64,000 bases of DNA from Tretioscincus oriximinensis (Eukaryota; Chordata; Lepidosauria; Squamata; Gymnophthalmidae): the NCBI GenBank assembly GCA_022410635.1, contig JAJVDF010000501.1, positions 731,250-795,249 on the forward strand, given 5' to 3'. This document shows, piece by piece, positions 1-10,941 of the stretch. Numbering within the stretch: position 1 is the stretch's first letter; every line of letters begins with the position of its first letter. The notes beneath the pieces were generated by a model. That model did not search any database. It was given only the letters and a program-made list of their open reading frames with translations, and had not been told where the DNA came from. Both the position numbers and the translations under genes were made by a program.

Positions 1-696
1 GAAACAATAGAGAAATTTGATAAGCCAGATTTATATAGAGGCTTAATTGGATCTTTGCTTCATATTGGCAACTGGTGTCGTCCAGACATATCTAATGCTG
101 TAAGTGTACTGAGCAGAAAAGCATCTAATCCATCCACAAAAGACTGGATTGNACTTAAAAGGGTAATAAGATATTTAAAAGGTACCGCAAGTCATGGATT
201 ACTAGTGAAACCAAATGATACCAATGAAATTACTGTATATGTGGACAGTTCATTTGCTGATGATGAAAAGGATAAAAAATCATGTACTGGGTTTATGATA
301 AAATATGCAAGTGTACCAATAATATGGTGTTCAAGAAAGCAAACTACAGTTAGTCTTTCTACAGCAGAGGCAGAATTCGCAGCATTATCAGAATCATGTG
401 GTGACATTTTGTGGTTAGAACAATTGTTTAAGGATCTAAATTTAAAAATGGTAAAACCTGTAAATGTTTATGACGATTCTCAGACTTGCATTCACTTGGC
501 TAGTACAGAAACAATGAAATCTTGCACAAAGTATGTGGCTGTGAAATTCCAAAATGTTAAACAACTTGTGCAAGATGGTCTTATAAAATTGACTTACATT
601 CNTACTGAACAGAATGCTGCAGATCTATTAACTAAGCCGGTAAATGAAGAAAAGTTTTCCAAACTGAAATTGGAACTCGGTGTAACTAATTTGTAA
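1..696 (+). CDS. Ty1/copia polyprotein, C-terminal part (RT end and RNase H), 5'-truncated by window edge
   Basis: The frame is open from base 1 to a stop at 694-696, so this is the 3' part of a longer pol gene. The translation has the copia pattern: an RT-end segment around GSLLHIGNWCRPDI, a connection segment RYLKGT, then an RNase H domain with YVDSSFADD, KQTTVSLSTAEAEF and a late EQNAADLLTKP motif just before the stop. In copia elements this region completes reverse transcription by degrading template RNA. The only ambiguities are two N bases and no frameshift is seen, which suggests a fairly recent insertion. It is followed by a polypurine stretch and an LTR. It is a transposon gene, not a host gene. 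Confidence 0.9.
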   Translation, partial: ETIEKFDKPDLYRGLIGSLLHIGNWCRPDISNAVSVLSRKASNPSTKDWIXLKRVIRYLKGTASHGLLVKPNDTNEITVYVDSSFADDEKDKKSCTGFMIKYASVPIIWCSRKQTTVSLSTAEAEFAALSESCGDILWLEQLFKDLNLKMVKPVNVYDDSQTCIHLASTETMKSCTKYVAVKFQNVKQLVQDGLIKLTYIXTEQNAADLLTKPVNEEKFSKLKLELGVTNL

Positions 697-787
697 ATAC
701 TGTAAACTNCTGTTGATGTAAAAATATTGTTGAATTATAAATAATGTATATAGTTGTATATAGTTCTTACCTGAGATTTGGAAGGGG

Positions 788-1074
788 TGTTAAGATTTGC
801 ACTTTAAATGTCTATGCAAATATCAGGTAAGAACATAAGTAGAATCTCATGACCCGCAGGTGGTAGGATGACCTCATGGTCATGAGATGATCAGCTAATT
901 GGTCCTGTTTAGGATATAAGCAGTGGTATTGCTTTGGGTGTGGTGGTGGTGTTAAGAAGAACGTAACTATGCAAGAATAAAAAGAGGCCTTCCTTGGTGG
1001 AAAGAAACTCTGCGTGTGAGTACATTTGTTCAGGTTGAACTAGACTGCTACCACCCTGGGCAGAACACGTAACA
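788..1074 (+). repeat. 3' LTR of the copia element
   Basis: It begins TGTTAAG right after the polypurine tract and ends CGTAACA, giving the short inverted TGTTA/TAACA termini typical of copia LTRs. It contains a TATA-like gatataagc near 914 and a polyadenylation-like aataaa near 979. Length is 287 bp. The 5' LTR is outside the window, so LTR divergence (age) cannot be measured here. Confidence 0.8.
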
Positions 1075-1084
1075 TGTTCTCTTC

Positions 1085-1678
1085 AGCCTCTAAAGGCGAC
1101 ATTTGAGAGGTGATCTGATTGAAGCGTACAAAATCATGCATGGGATGGATAGGGTGAATAGAGAAAAACTGTTTTCTCTATCACGCAACTCTAGGACCAG
1201 AGAGCACTCCTTGAAACTGATGGGCAGAAAAGTGAGAACAGACAAAGGAAAGTATACTACTCAAAACAATTAAGGGAACACTTTAACATATACTGTTATG
1301 TTAAAGTGTTTCCTTAATTGTTTTGAGCAGTATATTTTTTCACCCAGAGGGTCATCGGCCTGTGGAATTTACTTCCTGATGAGATGGTGGTTGCTAAAAG
1401 CTTGGATAGCTACAAGACGGGACTAGACAGGTTTATGGACACCAAGGGTATAAGTGGGTACTAGAATGGATGTCTGGATGCTGCCTCCAGGATGGAGCAA
1501 CAGGTAGTGCTCCGGAAATGCCATTTGCAGGGAGTCATGAACCAGGTGCATATTTTGCTTTCCTCGTTTCGGACTGCCCAGGTGCATCTGGTGGACCTCT
1601 GTTTGACACAGAATGCTGAACTAGAAGGGCTCTGGCCCGATCCAGGATGGCTCTTCCTATGTTCTTATGGCATAGTAA
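1085..1678 (+). mobile_element. CR1/L2-type LINE 3' end, interrupted by a MITE
   Basis: The segment from 1085 resembles the end of a LINE reverse-transcriptase ORF and its 3' UTR (gatctgattgaagcgtacaa and a later cacccagagggtcat). It ends in the 'ggctcttcctatgttctta' motif that recurs at other LINE tails in this window (4082, 50555 and, reversed, 35080 and 59440). A palindromic MITE splits it at 1253-1334. Confidence 0.75.
1253..1334. mobile_element. Palindromic Tc1/mariner-like MITE, copy 1
   Basis: A near-perfect 82-bp palindrome. Each arm reads TACTGCTCAAAACAATTAAG or a one-base variant from outside inwards, bordered by TA. TA borders and a CTGCTCAAAA-type terminus suggest the Tc1/mariner superfamily. 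It lies inside a LINE tail, so it inserted later. A second copy is at 49986-50067. Confidence 0.7.
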
Positions 1679-1679
1679 A

Positions 1680-2565
1680 CAGGAAGAAATGAAACTTAAA
1701 ACCATAAACAAAAATTCTGTCTGNAAGAAGTAGGAAGTTGGCAGCTTGTTATTGTTTACATCTGGAAGCCTGTCTATAACTAATCTGGATCAAGTTAAAA
1801 CAAATCTAGATTGAAAAGTGAAAAAGGGGTTAGTCTGTATCCTTGCTTAGGGATATAACAAGAATCATGGAATATAAATTTGTGGGTGTACTTTGGAAGA
1901 AAGTAGTGGACAAAAGAGCCAGGGATAATGAAGAGTTTACATAACTGAAGAACTGCAAATAATATCACTTAGCCCATAAAGGCCTATATAGTCAAAACTA
2001 TGGTTTTCTAGTTTTGTTCTAATAGGCTAGCTTCTGAATCCCAGGACCTGTTTGGACAGCAAGTTTAAAATGATTTGAGGAAAATGGGCCTCAGTTCATT
2101 TTTATTTACTTATTTATACTTCTATCCTGCCCTATACTCCCAAGGTCTTAGGACAGTTAACAATAAAAACAAGACACAAACTTGACATATTAAAAATAGC
2201 AATCACTGAAAGTGGGAAGGGAAAAGCTGTTTCTGTAACCAATTAAAGGTTAAAGATGTGCCTCTTCAAGAATCTTCTGAATGTGTGCATTGTACAATAA
2301 CGTTTGATGTACTTCAAGAGGCAGAATGCTGTGTGTCCTCAAGTCTTTGTTCCTATGCCTGGGGATTCTGACAGTTCTCCCTTCTGCATAACTGTTCCCA
2401 GTGACCACCATTATGATTGACTTCAACACTTTGTCCCACCGCATCCTTCCCTCCCAGTTCAAACACCAATTATCCAAAGTTTTGCAAAGGGATGATGGAG
2501 TGGTGGCAGAGCAAAACACCACTGTATGCTTAAAGAAAGTGCTAACGGCCCCCAGATGTCTGGAA
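1680..2565. other. Intergenic stretch with a short SINE-tail-like fragment
   Basis: Mostly AT-rich sequence without coding signal. At about 2099-2172 a stretch reading like the 3' tail of the Sauria-type SINE in reverse orientation is visible (tttatttacttatttatac followed by a degenerate 'cctgccctatactcccaaggtc'). Nothing else is recognised. Confidence 0.5.
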
Positions 2566-2577
2566 GAGGAATTAAGG

Positions 2578-2765
2578 CAGACCTGGGCTAGGGGCGGCCC
2601 GAGGGCCACATGCGGCCCTCCTACTGTCTCTGACCAGCCCGCCCCTCTTAGCTCAGAGTTATATACAGTATTGGGTAGAACTGAGTTAACTATATTAATC
2701 CGGCCCTCTAAAACCAGCCCAATTTCTCATGCGGCCCCTTGGGAAAAATTAATTGCCCACCCCTG
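2578..2765. mobile_element. hAT-type MITE with 8-bp target-site duplication
   Basis: A 188-bp element flanked by identical 8-bp repeats AATTAAGG (2570-2577 and 2766-2773). It starts CAGACCTGGGC and ends GCCCACCCCTG, so both ends begin CAG when read inwards. CAG ends and 8-bp duplications are typical of the hAT superfamily. The interior is GC-rich, with repeated 'ggccct/gcggcc' blocks, and has no transposase. Confidence 0.8.
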
Positions 2766-2809
2766 AATTAAGGGATGGTTGGATTAAAGGAGCTGCAGTC
2801 TCACAAAGC

Positions 2810-2962
2810 AAGGCTGCATCTCCNCATCACTTATTTATTCCTCTANAACTGGATATTTCCCAATAAAGCATGGATATTCTGGAATAAATCCGTTCCCACA
2901 GTGCTTTATTGTGGAATATCCAGTTATAGTGTAATAAATAAAGGATGTGGAGATGCAGCCTT
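2810..2962. mobile_element. MITE with ~60-bp terminal inverted repeats, copy 1
   Basis: The left arm (2810-2870) and right arm (2902-2962) are near-perfect reverse complements, starting AAGGCTGCATCTCC and ending in the inner block CAATAAAGCA. The 31-bp loop is unrelated. A second copy with the same arms is at 30969-31110. No clear target duplication was found, so the superfamily is open. Confidence 0.75.
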
Positions 2963-3250
2963 ACTTGCATTGAACAGTTCAGTACGCTTAAAGAGGTGCT
3001 GAAAAAAAGCCAGGCCAACTCCAATGAAAGCTGCCCAGTATTAATTTTACCCACACGCCTGCTTTTATTGGTCCCTTACAAGAGAGCCGCAGGACTAATT
3101 AACTTTTGTCCCAAATCTTTCCGTTGTAAAACTGCCTTTGTTGGGGAAATAAGCTAAATAATGTCTACAATACTGACTTACACACTCTACAATTTCAGTA
3201 GACCTTGTAGCTCTAACTGCTTACTAGAGGTGAACTAGCCTATGAGTCTT

Positions 3251-3283
3251 GCGTGTGTGTGTGTGTGTGTGTGAGGGGGGGGG
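3251..3283. repeat. (GT)n and poly-G microsatellite at the promoter edge
   Basis: About eleven GT units followed by a run of G. A potential Z-DNA-forming and length-variable tract at the upstream border of the CpG island. Confidence 0.9.
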
Positions 3284-3480
3284 CGTAGGGCGGCCGGGCG
3301 ACGTCTGTCATGCCGACCGCTGGCCCCATACTGTTGTTTACGGCCGCCCCGCCCCTCGGAACGCTTGGCCAATGAAAACAAGGATCGTGCGACACAGCCA
3401 ACCAATCGTCTCCATTTTTTTTTCTGACCGTTGCCTTCTCCCTTTCGTGTTCCCCTCCGCCTCTTCGTCCCACGTAATGC

Positions 3481-3506
3481 GGGCGCGCGCGCGCGCGCGC
3501 GCACAC
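3481..3506. repeat. (GC)n alternating tract in the promoter
   Basis: An uninterrupted alternating GC run of about 20 bp ending in ACAC. It lies roughly 300 bp upstream of the start codon, inside the CpG island. Confidence 0.9.
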
Positions 3507-3790
3507 GCTCCCGTTTTTCTTCAACGGCTCGCTCTCGCGCCGCGTTTTGGCGCCCAGAAGGGGAAGGCAAGCGACTGGAAAGAACGAGCGCGAGGAGCGC
3601 ACGCGCATTCTCCTCTATATCCCCACCCACTTTGTCCCTTAGACAGAGCGAGTCCCTAACAACGAGGGAGCGGGTACTTGTTAGTACGCGTGCGCACAGC
3701 CACAGAGGCACAGCAGCTGTGGGGGAAGCGCCCACTCCCCATTATTCCCCTCATTGTCTTTTTCCCTGTTGAACTTGCTGCTTAAGAGAC

Positions 3791-3823
3791 ATGGAGGGGC
3801 CTGAGGGAAGCACTTCCGTTCCT
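3791..3823 (+). CDS. ALMS1: ALMS1 exon 1 (start codon, residues 1-11)
   Basis: The ATG at 3791 sits in a good Kozak context (gagacATGG) at the downstream edge of the CpG island. It encodes MEGPEGSTSVP and meets a donor CCT|GTGAGT in phase 0, which fits the phase-0 acceptor of exon 2. Human exon 1 is much longer and acidic (a Glu/Ala-rich start); here it is only 11 codons. This is the least conserved exon, so the start is inferred from position, phase and promoter rather than from similarity. Confidence 0.65.
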
Positions 3824-4081
3824 GTGAGTAAAAGGGGGACTGGTAGGCTTTAATGGGGGAGAGGACTGTGCCCCCCCCCCCCCGCCATCGCTCTGGGACT
3901 TTGAAATGAATGCATGAGGAAGGGGCATTGCATTGGGGCATTGCAGTTTTGCGCTATCCTTANATAGTCGAGGAAAAACTCTTCTGATGGAAAATGGATT
4001 GAAAACTCAAGAAAATCCCCTTAGGCAGCGTTTAGATCTAAATTTTAATCCAGTTTCAGTCTATNTTCAGACTGCGGGAAA

Positions 4082-4385
4082 GTATTTTTTCACCCAGAGG
4101 GGTCAATGATCTTTGGAATTTACTTTCAGAAGATGCGGTGGTAGCTGCGGCAGCCAGGATAGCTTTAAGACAGGATTAGACGAGGGTATAAACAGCTACT
4201 AGGATGGATCTTTATTGCCTCCGGGATGGAGCAACAGGCAGTATTCCTGAAGCACCCTTTGCAGGGAGTCTAGAATAGATGAAGATTTTATCTTCTTCTG
4301 TTTCGGATTGTCCAGGAGGAATTGGTGGGACATAAGGCTGGACNAGATGGGCCCCGGCCCGAGGCAGTATATTGTTATAGTCCTA
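4082..4385 (+). mobile_element. LINE 3'-end fragment
   Basis: It begins 'agtattttttcacccagagg' and proceeds through 'atagctttaagacagga', 'ctactaggatggatc' and 'ggatggagcaacaggcagta' to a 'gatgggcccc' end. The same order of blocks occurs at 1330-1678 and 55895-56160, so it is a truncated copy of the same CR1/L2-type LINE family. Confidence 0.7.
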
Positions 4386-4518
4386 AAGGGCACATTAACA
4401 TCTAATCTTACTCCCATTTCAGTGGGAGAATTTATCAGCAGAGGACACATCTACACCAGAGTTTTAATCTGACTTCTATCCATTTTTGACTGTTGAAACT
4501 TTGCTGGTTTGTTCCCTG

Positions 4519-4700
4519 AGGCTGCACCCACACGGAGCCCTATTCTGAGCTGTCTCTTGGAATAGGAGCCTGCCAACCATATGCTANTGTAGGCTATGGC
4601 AGGCCCCGAATGGGGCCTGNCATAGTCTATACTGGCATGTGGATGGCCAAGTTCTGTCCCAAGATGTAACCCAGAATAAGGCTCCATGTGGATGGGGAAT
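4519..4700. mobile_element. MITE with long inverted arms, family B copy 1
   Basis: The left arm (about 4522-4565, CACCCACACGGAGCCCTATT) is the reverse complement of the right arm (about 4655-4697, with GAATAAGGCTCCATGTGGAT). A central palindrome around 4598-4625 reads atggcaggcccc / ggggcctgncat. A related copy is at 56858-57010. Confidence 0.65.
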
Positions 4701-7700
4701 GAGTCTAGAGATGGCTTGAAACTGGATTAATATGTAGATGTAGTTTGTGTCCAAAGTGACTAGTGGATTTTCTGTGTTAGAAATCAGAAAGAAAACAGTT
4801 TTTCATTTTGCTGGTGTACTCNGAATGTGAAGTAATCTGGATTAATATTTAGATGTGAGTGCTGCTGAATAGTTTCAGAACGACCAATTGTCCTGAGGAG
4901 GTAGTACTTGCAGGTCCTTTGAAGAGGCTGTCCAAGAGTTTCAGTTCTCAGACCATATTATTGTAAGCTCTAATAAACATATGGGAGTAGGTGTAGGTGC
5001 CATTAAGTTCAGTTTTCAGAAAATGAAACAAAAGAATTTAAAATAATAGTNCCTGTTTTATGAGGGTCTGTTTTTTCCGCCAGCCAAAGGCCAGGGTAAA
5101 GAGGCACGTCTTCCCCTGTCTTATAAAGAGGGTAACTGATGCATGTTAAAGGGGAGACTGTACCATAACCTGGGGTCTATAACTGAGAAGATGAAAGATA
5201 CCAATTATGAAGGCCAATAAAGCATAATTGCCTGGACCTTTGGCTGTTTTATTTAATTAAGATCTAAAATTTTATGTGCTGTGAAATGGTTTTATCATCT
5301 GGCTAGTGTATATTATTTCTGGCCTTTACCTGAAAATCTATAAAAAGCTAATGATAAGGATGACCGAAATTTAATAATCATATTCTCCTAGAAGAATAAC
5401 TTCCAAGCAAGCAATACACTACCTTTCCCACCTTCTCTTTATAATGTCTCTCCCAGACCTGTATGCTTTACATATAGTTCCAGAATTGATGAGACAATGC
5501 AATACATAACCATACATACCGTGTTAAAAAAAGACCAAACTCAACAAGACAAAGCAAAACAAAGCTAGAACTCGACTAGAAATTCTGTTTTCAATGCATT
5601 TTGAAGGTCTTTTTAAAAAGGCCAAATAACTTTCCATGCATAACTTTCTAAGCCAGCTATAAAGCCCTTTAGAAAAATTCTGATATGGCTACTTTTATTT
5701 GCATTTCTGTTGCTATTCAGAAGTATAGTTTTTTGTTTGTTTCAGTTTGTTTGTTATTCTTATATTTCATAATATAATACATAACACACCATANCAAAAA
5801 CCATCATAGCATATCTGCCTTATTCAAATATATTAATGCTTAAAGTCCCTATACCCTTCCCCCATTTGTTCCCCCCTTTCCAGCTGCAGAACATGCACAA
5901 TAAGAACATAAATTCTCTAACAATGTTCAGTTTATTATATATTGTTTGCCTTTAATCCCTTGTTGACTCATTTGAAGAAATGAATTTAGTGTAAGAAAAC
6001 TTGTATTTTTCAATGCTTGCACACATTTGCAAAATGTTCAAGGTTTGGTCCAGAATTTGTGGAGCTTGTTCAACCTGTTTCTAGAGCAAACCAGACCCCC
6101 TAAAAACTCTAGTGAACGTACTGCTTGAAAATTGCTATTAAAGTCTGTCTCCTGTGCAGCAAATTAAAAATAAAAACTCTTATTTACTGTTTTCTTAGTG
6201 TTGTATCCTCAGCCATTTTTACATTTTATCAGTCACAATGTGCAGTTTTCAATTTGGAATATTGCAACCTCTCCCAGTATAGCTCCCATTACTGCTTAAT
6301 TAGATGGTGCATCTTATCTCAGTTTATTTATTTTTAGCATTTATTTCTAGTATTACACCTGTAGATCACAACCATTAAAATCAATTAAAACAGTACATAA
6401 TAGTACAGTCCACTTGCTTTCCTGCAGAACTACGGGAGAAACTGACCATTAAAGGCTATTTTAACAGACATTTATATCTTGCACTGTAGGTGCAATTGGA
6501 TAGAAAGGAACATAAGTCTTTCTTGTTTGCAGATATATCTTTGTGGCCTTTGATAAGTGTCATTCCCTTGGGCTTCTTTGTAGTAGTACAAGGACTAAGT
6601 CACTTAAATGAATGCCTTTTCTAGTTCATCCTGTGATTTGTATTAGAATCTATGAAAATCCCTCTGTCATATATGTTTCAGGGCTGAGAATATAAACTTT
6701 TTATCCGGATTTATCTCCGTTTCTGTCGTCAGGCTGACTATATTAAAAACCATACTTGAGTTCTGGCCAGTCCAAGTCTTATGACTTTATTATTATTTAA
6801 AACGTTTCAGTGTTGCTTTTTCCTATCAAAATTTTGAAGCCCTTGGAAACAAAATCTAAAGACAGTTTAAAACAGCAGAATATAAAAGCATAGTTAAAAA
6901 CTGGTGGGCCAGTAATGGACCCTGGAGTATTCCACTTCTCACATCTTTCCATCCAGAGAACTGTCCAATTATTACTTCCTTTGTGTTTTCTGTCTTTTAG
7001 GCATTTTCCAACCCAGGACTCTGGAGGCTATCTGTTTTGAATGCAAGCCAGATGATTGATAGAGGGGCCATTTTGACTGATAATATAGATAAATGACTTC
7101 ACAACTAAACAACAGTAAACCTCCATTGTCCTAGAAAAGAGAATGTAAGGAGTTGGAAAGAATGATGAGTTGCCTAAGGCCAGCTAACAGTGTAATGGAC
7201 ACATTTAGAGCAGTGCAGACCCTTCTATCAGTCTGCATCAGGATATAACATGATGCAATGAGTAGTGATAGTTGTCAGGACGAGGCAAGCAACTAAACTC
7301 ATTTTTTTGACAATGGTTATTCACTTCTCATTTTGATCAGAGGTGGGGTCTTGCTGCTGGATTTCCACTTACAATGTTTGGCCTCATTTGTTCTGGCAAG
7401 GCTATAGCTGTGGTAAGCTCTCAGTTTTCTCTCCCTTTCAGCTTCTGTTGGGTGAGTAAATTGAGAAAACTCAGTTGTGGGTTTACATGCTAAAATTGCA
7501 ATGTAGTGTAACAGCTTAAAAATGTTCACATTTTGTATAGTTACGATTCTCCCCCCCCCCCTAAAAATGGATGTTCATTTTTCAGAGAGATGGTCCCTGT
7601 CTATTACTTGTCTTGGCTTCTGTCCCTCTCCATTTCCCCCTGCTTTTGCTGTTCTTCTCCCTTTGTTGGACAGAGTTTTCTTTTTAAAAATGCTTTTATC

Positions 7701-7859
7701 TTTTTACAAGTCACTTTGTTCTAGCTTGCTGTGGCTAAGATGCCTGAATAGCTGTGGAAATGCAAATGGGTTGATGGTTTGAGTGCATTATAAAACAGGA
7801 TGCTGGATTAGTTGGACTGTGGTGGATCCAGAAGGACTAACTCTTAATATATGGGCTGA

Positions 7860-8070
7860 AGGAATATTAATGTCTACTAGAATGGTCTCCAGTTTGGAGT
7901 GACAGGCAAGATGGTTCTGAAGGCTAGTAGCAGGATATGGTGAGCAGGTGAAGGTTTGCCTTAATTTATGCTTGAGTTGTCACAAAGCAATCAGAGGACC
8001 ATTGAGTGAGATGGGATGCTGTTTTAGATGAGCTGTGGCCTAATCCAGTAAGATTCCTTTATACTCATTT
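7860..8070 (+). mobile_element. Degenerate LINE 3' tail
   Basis: The blocks 'tctactagaatgg', 'gcaggtgaaggtttgcc' and a final 'gtggcctaatccagtaagattcc' follow the order seen in the other LINE tails of this window, but with many substitutions. Confidence 0.5.
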
Positions 8071-9496
8071 TTAGCATGGAGGTCTTCTAACATCTTAAAG
8101 ATTAACAAAAGGTATACAGCATAAGCTTACATGTACACATCTACTTTTTCAGATCCATTAGAATCTTGGTCATAGTAAAATAAAGTATAATATTAATCAA
8201 ACTGAGTATGCAATAAATAGTTTCTAGTCTTTGGAAAGGAACTGTTTAGTATAGACCCTTGGAAATAAGTATATTATAACTTACATAGTATTGCNTTTTT
8301 ATACTTAAGTACCATGCTCATCCTGAAAAAGGCAAAAGGTCTGCATTAGCCAGCTCATAGAATATACTGTAATTGTTTGTGGTTAATAAGCACAGCATAT
8401 TCTCTGATTAGGCATTTTTCATTAAGAGAAGCGAGTAGGGAACAGATAATTAAACTAAGTCTTCCCTGTCAGATAATACCTGGAGCTGGTGTATCAACCA
8501 AATTTCCCTGTTACAGCAGCAATAAATAACAATTTGTGTTGTAGTAGCACCAAGTACACCCCTCTCCTTGCAGTGAGGACTCTGTCCATTTAAAACAATA
8601 CAGTTCACTAGTTTTCAGATACAGGTTGACAGTTGCTTAATCTACGTCTTCTCATGGGTCAGTTTCTTTTATTGTTATTTTTGAGATTTTTTTATCTCCC
8701 CTTTCATCTGGGTACATAACAGCAGCAAAGGTGTAATATACATATTAAACATATCAAAAATATAACCATCACTACAAAAGCAGGGCAAAGCCCAGAGGGA
8801 ACAAAAGATCAAAGATCTGGATAAGGGGGTCAATTTTAATGTGCTGAGGCTGTTCCCAAATTTGTGGGCCACCTCCTAAAGCTTCTCCTNGGCACTCATA
8901 CCCTGCTGTACTATTTGAACTTCTTGTTCAGGTAGGATAGATGGCTGTATCATTTAATAGCAACCTTTGGGGCTAACAAGAAAGAGTTGATTTACGTCGA
9001 CAAATATAATGAAATTGATATTTTATGGTATTTTTTATATATAATTTAACTTTAATTTCCTTTTAGTAGAGATTTTTGAACTAGTGGAGAAAAATATTCC
9101 TGATTTTTACCATTTCTCTTGTAGCCTTCCACTTTATACTTTATAATCTTTTGATAAAAGTACAACCTTGTTTTCATTGATACTTCAGTGATAAAATACT
9201 ATATCTTGTATGCTGTGTATTTTCAATCAGTACATGACTTGGGTTGTGTCGTGCTTTTATTTTGTACACATTGATACATTTGAGTTGAATAACTGCGTTT
9301 GATTTGCAAACCCCTTTGATTATTCTAACAGTTGATCTTTCTGTCCTTTCTACTACAATATTCATTTCCATTTGTGCTAATCTGAAATAGTGTTGCCTTC
9401 TGTAGTACTTTAATATAAACAACTCTGCAAGATGAAAAGTAATAAAATATGCATTAGCAAGTGATTATTAATAACATTCTGGTTTGTTTTTCCCAG

Positions 9497-9631
9497 CCCA
9501 TTGCAGCAACACCACCAGATCCTGAACTGAAGGGAGAACTGCTAAGCCAAAATAGTAGTGGGACCCAGATATCAAATGCCAGCGATCTATCCTTAGGAGA
9601 AGCAATCAGACGAAGAACTGCTGTCAGTCAG
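9497..9631 (+). CDS. ALMS1: ALMS1 exon 2 (residues 12-56)
   Basis: The acceptor tttttcccag|CCC and donor CAG|GTAACT frame 45 codons in phase 0 at both ends. The translation starts PIAATPPDPELKG and includes LSLGEAIRRRTAVSQ. It shows only faint similarity to the human N-terminal region. Its place between exon 1 and the well-matched exon 3, and the clean phase at both ends, support it. A second acceptor about 12 nt downstream (ttgcag|caac) would also keep frame and drop four residues. Confidence 0.75.
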
Positions 9632-9739
9632 GTAACTTTGCTACTTTTTTAATATTGTGTTTGTTTATATCAACCTTTGGGAAAAAATGCCAAAGATGAC
9701 AAGCTGAATTGTGAAACCATATGCTGAATTTCACAATGC

Positions 9740-9960
9740 TTCTGTGGTTAGGAAAATAAGAACATAAGGAGAGGGCTGCTAATTCAGCTTTCAGTCTCAC
9801 TCAGTGGCTTATCATTTACTTATGGGCATTCTGAAGCAGAAAATAAAAGCAAAATCTTCACTTGTTCTCAATTCCCTGCAAATAGTCTTTAGAAGCATCC
9901 TGCCTGTCTCTTCAATCTGAAGATGGTACTTAAGCAAGGCAACCATTGTATCCACTGATA
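9740..9960 (-). mobile_element. LINE 3' tail, reverse orientation
   Basis: Read on the minus strand it carries the tail blocks of the local LINE family. On the plus strand these appear as 'cattctgaagcagaaaat', 'caattccctgcaaatag' and 'agcatcctgcctgtctc', in the same order as at 33460-33640 and 59205-59430. Confidence 0.6.
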
Positions 9961-10941
9961 TACCTAAACTTAATCAGTCGCCCTAAACTCATGAATTAAG
10001 AGGAGCCAGGTGCTATGTATGCTAGTGGGTCATTTACAGTCTGATGGGAATATGCTCAGTTTGCAGATAGTAGTCATTCATTTTACCAAATATGATTGAA
10101 TAATTATAATAATTTATATTTAAATGATATTTAAATCATTGGACTTCAGAATAAAACTTTGGAAAATTGCAAATACCTTCTGTGATATCCAAATATTTTA
10201 AAATCTCTGATGAATGGAATATAAGTTGGTAATGGTTGTTTTGAAGCTTTCTAGGCCTACGCATTATATACCTGTAAACTGATTATATCTGCAGAGATTA
10301 TAGAGTGGCCAATTGCACACAGTGAATCTGATTATTATTTATTTTCTAATCGTAAGCCTAAAATGACTCTCAGAGAGCAACTTGCAACCATCAGACATTA
10401 ACAACCTTGTATTAACAATAACGGTCTAAAATGATAAAATACATAAAGAAAAGTGGATTTGGAGGGAATGAATAAACTTAATAGAGTAGGTCTGCCTTTG
10501 GACATTGCTACTTATTTCTCCATTTTTAAGTATTCCAGAACAAATCACTCCTGAAATTATTTCACTTTGCCCTGATAATAGGTCGGCAGTCCACATTTTA
10601 GGACATCATATGGTAACGTAATACTCTAAACATAAATATCAAATCCCTATTCCAGGAATGTATCAGGAGCACAATACTATTCTGGAATAAATACAATTCT
10701 GGAATAAATACTATTCTGGAAACCCCATTGCAATGAACACCAAGGGGTCAGNTGAATTTGTTATAATGAAATTAAGTTATAACAACCTATTGTAACCAAC
10801 ATTCTTAAGTGTGTTCTGCTGGGACTTCCAAATTTGTTTGTTATACCTCAAATTTTGTTATATCAGGATTCTTTATAATGGAGTTTCATCTATAATTGCA
10901 TGTTTTGATCTTATCTGGATGCAGCTTAGATCTGTGTAGGG

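Larger units (their letters stand above)
1..1074 (+). mobile_element. Ty1/copia LTR retrotransposon, 3' part
   Basis: An open pol reading frame (1-696) is followed by about 90 bp of AT-rich sequence, a short polypurine tract (gaagggg, 781-787) and a 3' LTR. The order pol-RNase H, PPT, LTR is that of Ty1/copia. The 5' LTR, gag, protease and integrase would lie left of the window. Copia elements are uncommon in vertebrates but known from fish, amphibians and reptiles. Confidence 0.87.
3250..3790 (+). promoter_or_regulatory. ALMS1: CpG-island promoter and 5' leader of ALMS1
   Basis: This is the only strongly CpG-rich stretch in a generally AT-rich window and lies directly upstream of the first ALMS1 coding exon. 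It has an Sp1-type GC box on the opposite strand (CCGCCCCGCCCC, 3344-3355) and two CCAAT boxes (3369-3373 and 3402-3406). There is no clear TATA box, as expected for a housekeeping promoter. The transcription start is not determinable but probably lies between about 3420 and 3700. The CpG-rich sequence creates long overlapping ORFs on both strands that I regard as non-coding. Confidence 0.75.
3824..9496 (+). other. ALMS1: ALMS1 intron 1
   Basis: A 5.7-kb intron with no supported coding sequence. It holds a poly-C run (about 3872-3883), a LINE tail (4082-4385), a MITE (4519-4700), another LINE tail-like stretch (about 7860-8070), a poly-C run near 7550 and a short repeat in reverse orientation near 8085-8165. 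Long parts (5240-7300, 8200-9490) are plain AT-rich intron. Confidence 0.7.

Noticed and set aside
3640..3680. Possible RFX X-box (GTCCCTAACAAC, about 3652-3663) in the promoter
   Set aside because: ALMS1 promoters in mammals are reported to use RFX factors, but the match to the X-box consensus is only partial and I would not call it without scoring.
3235..3772. Several overlapping ORFs of 110-166 codons on both strands in the CpG island
   Set aside because: They arise from GC-rich, stop-poor promoter sequence, run through (GT)n and (GC)n repeats, overlap on both strands and show no domain.
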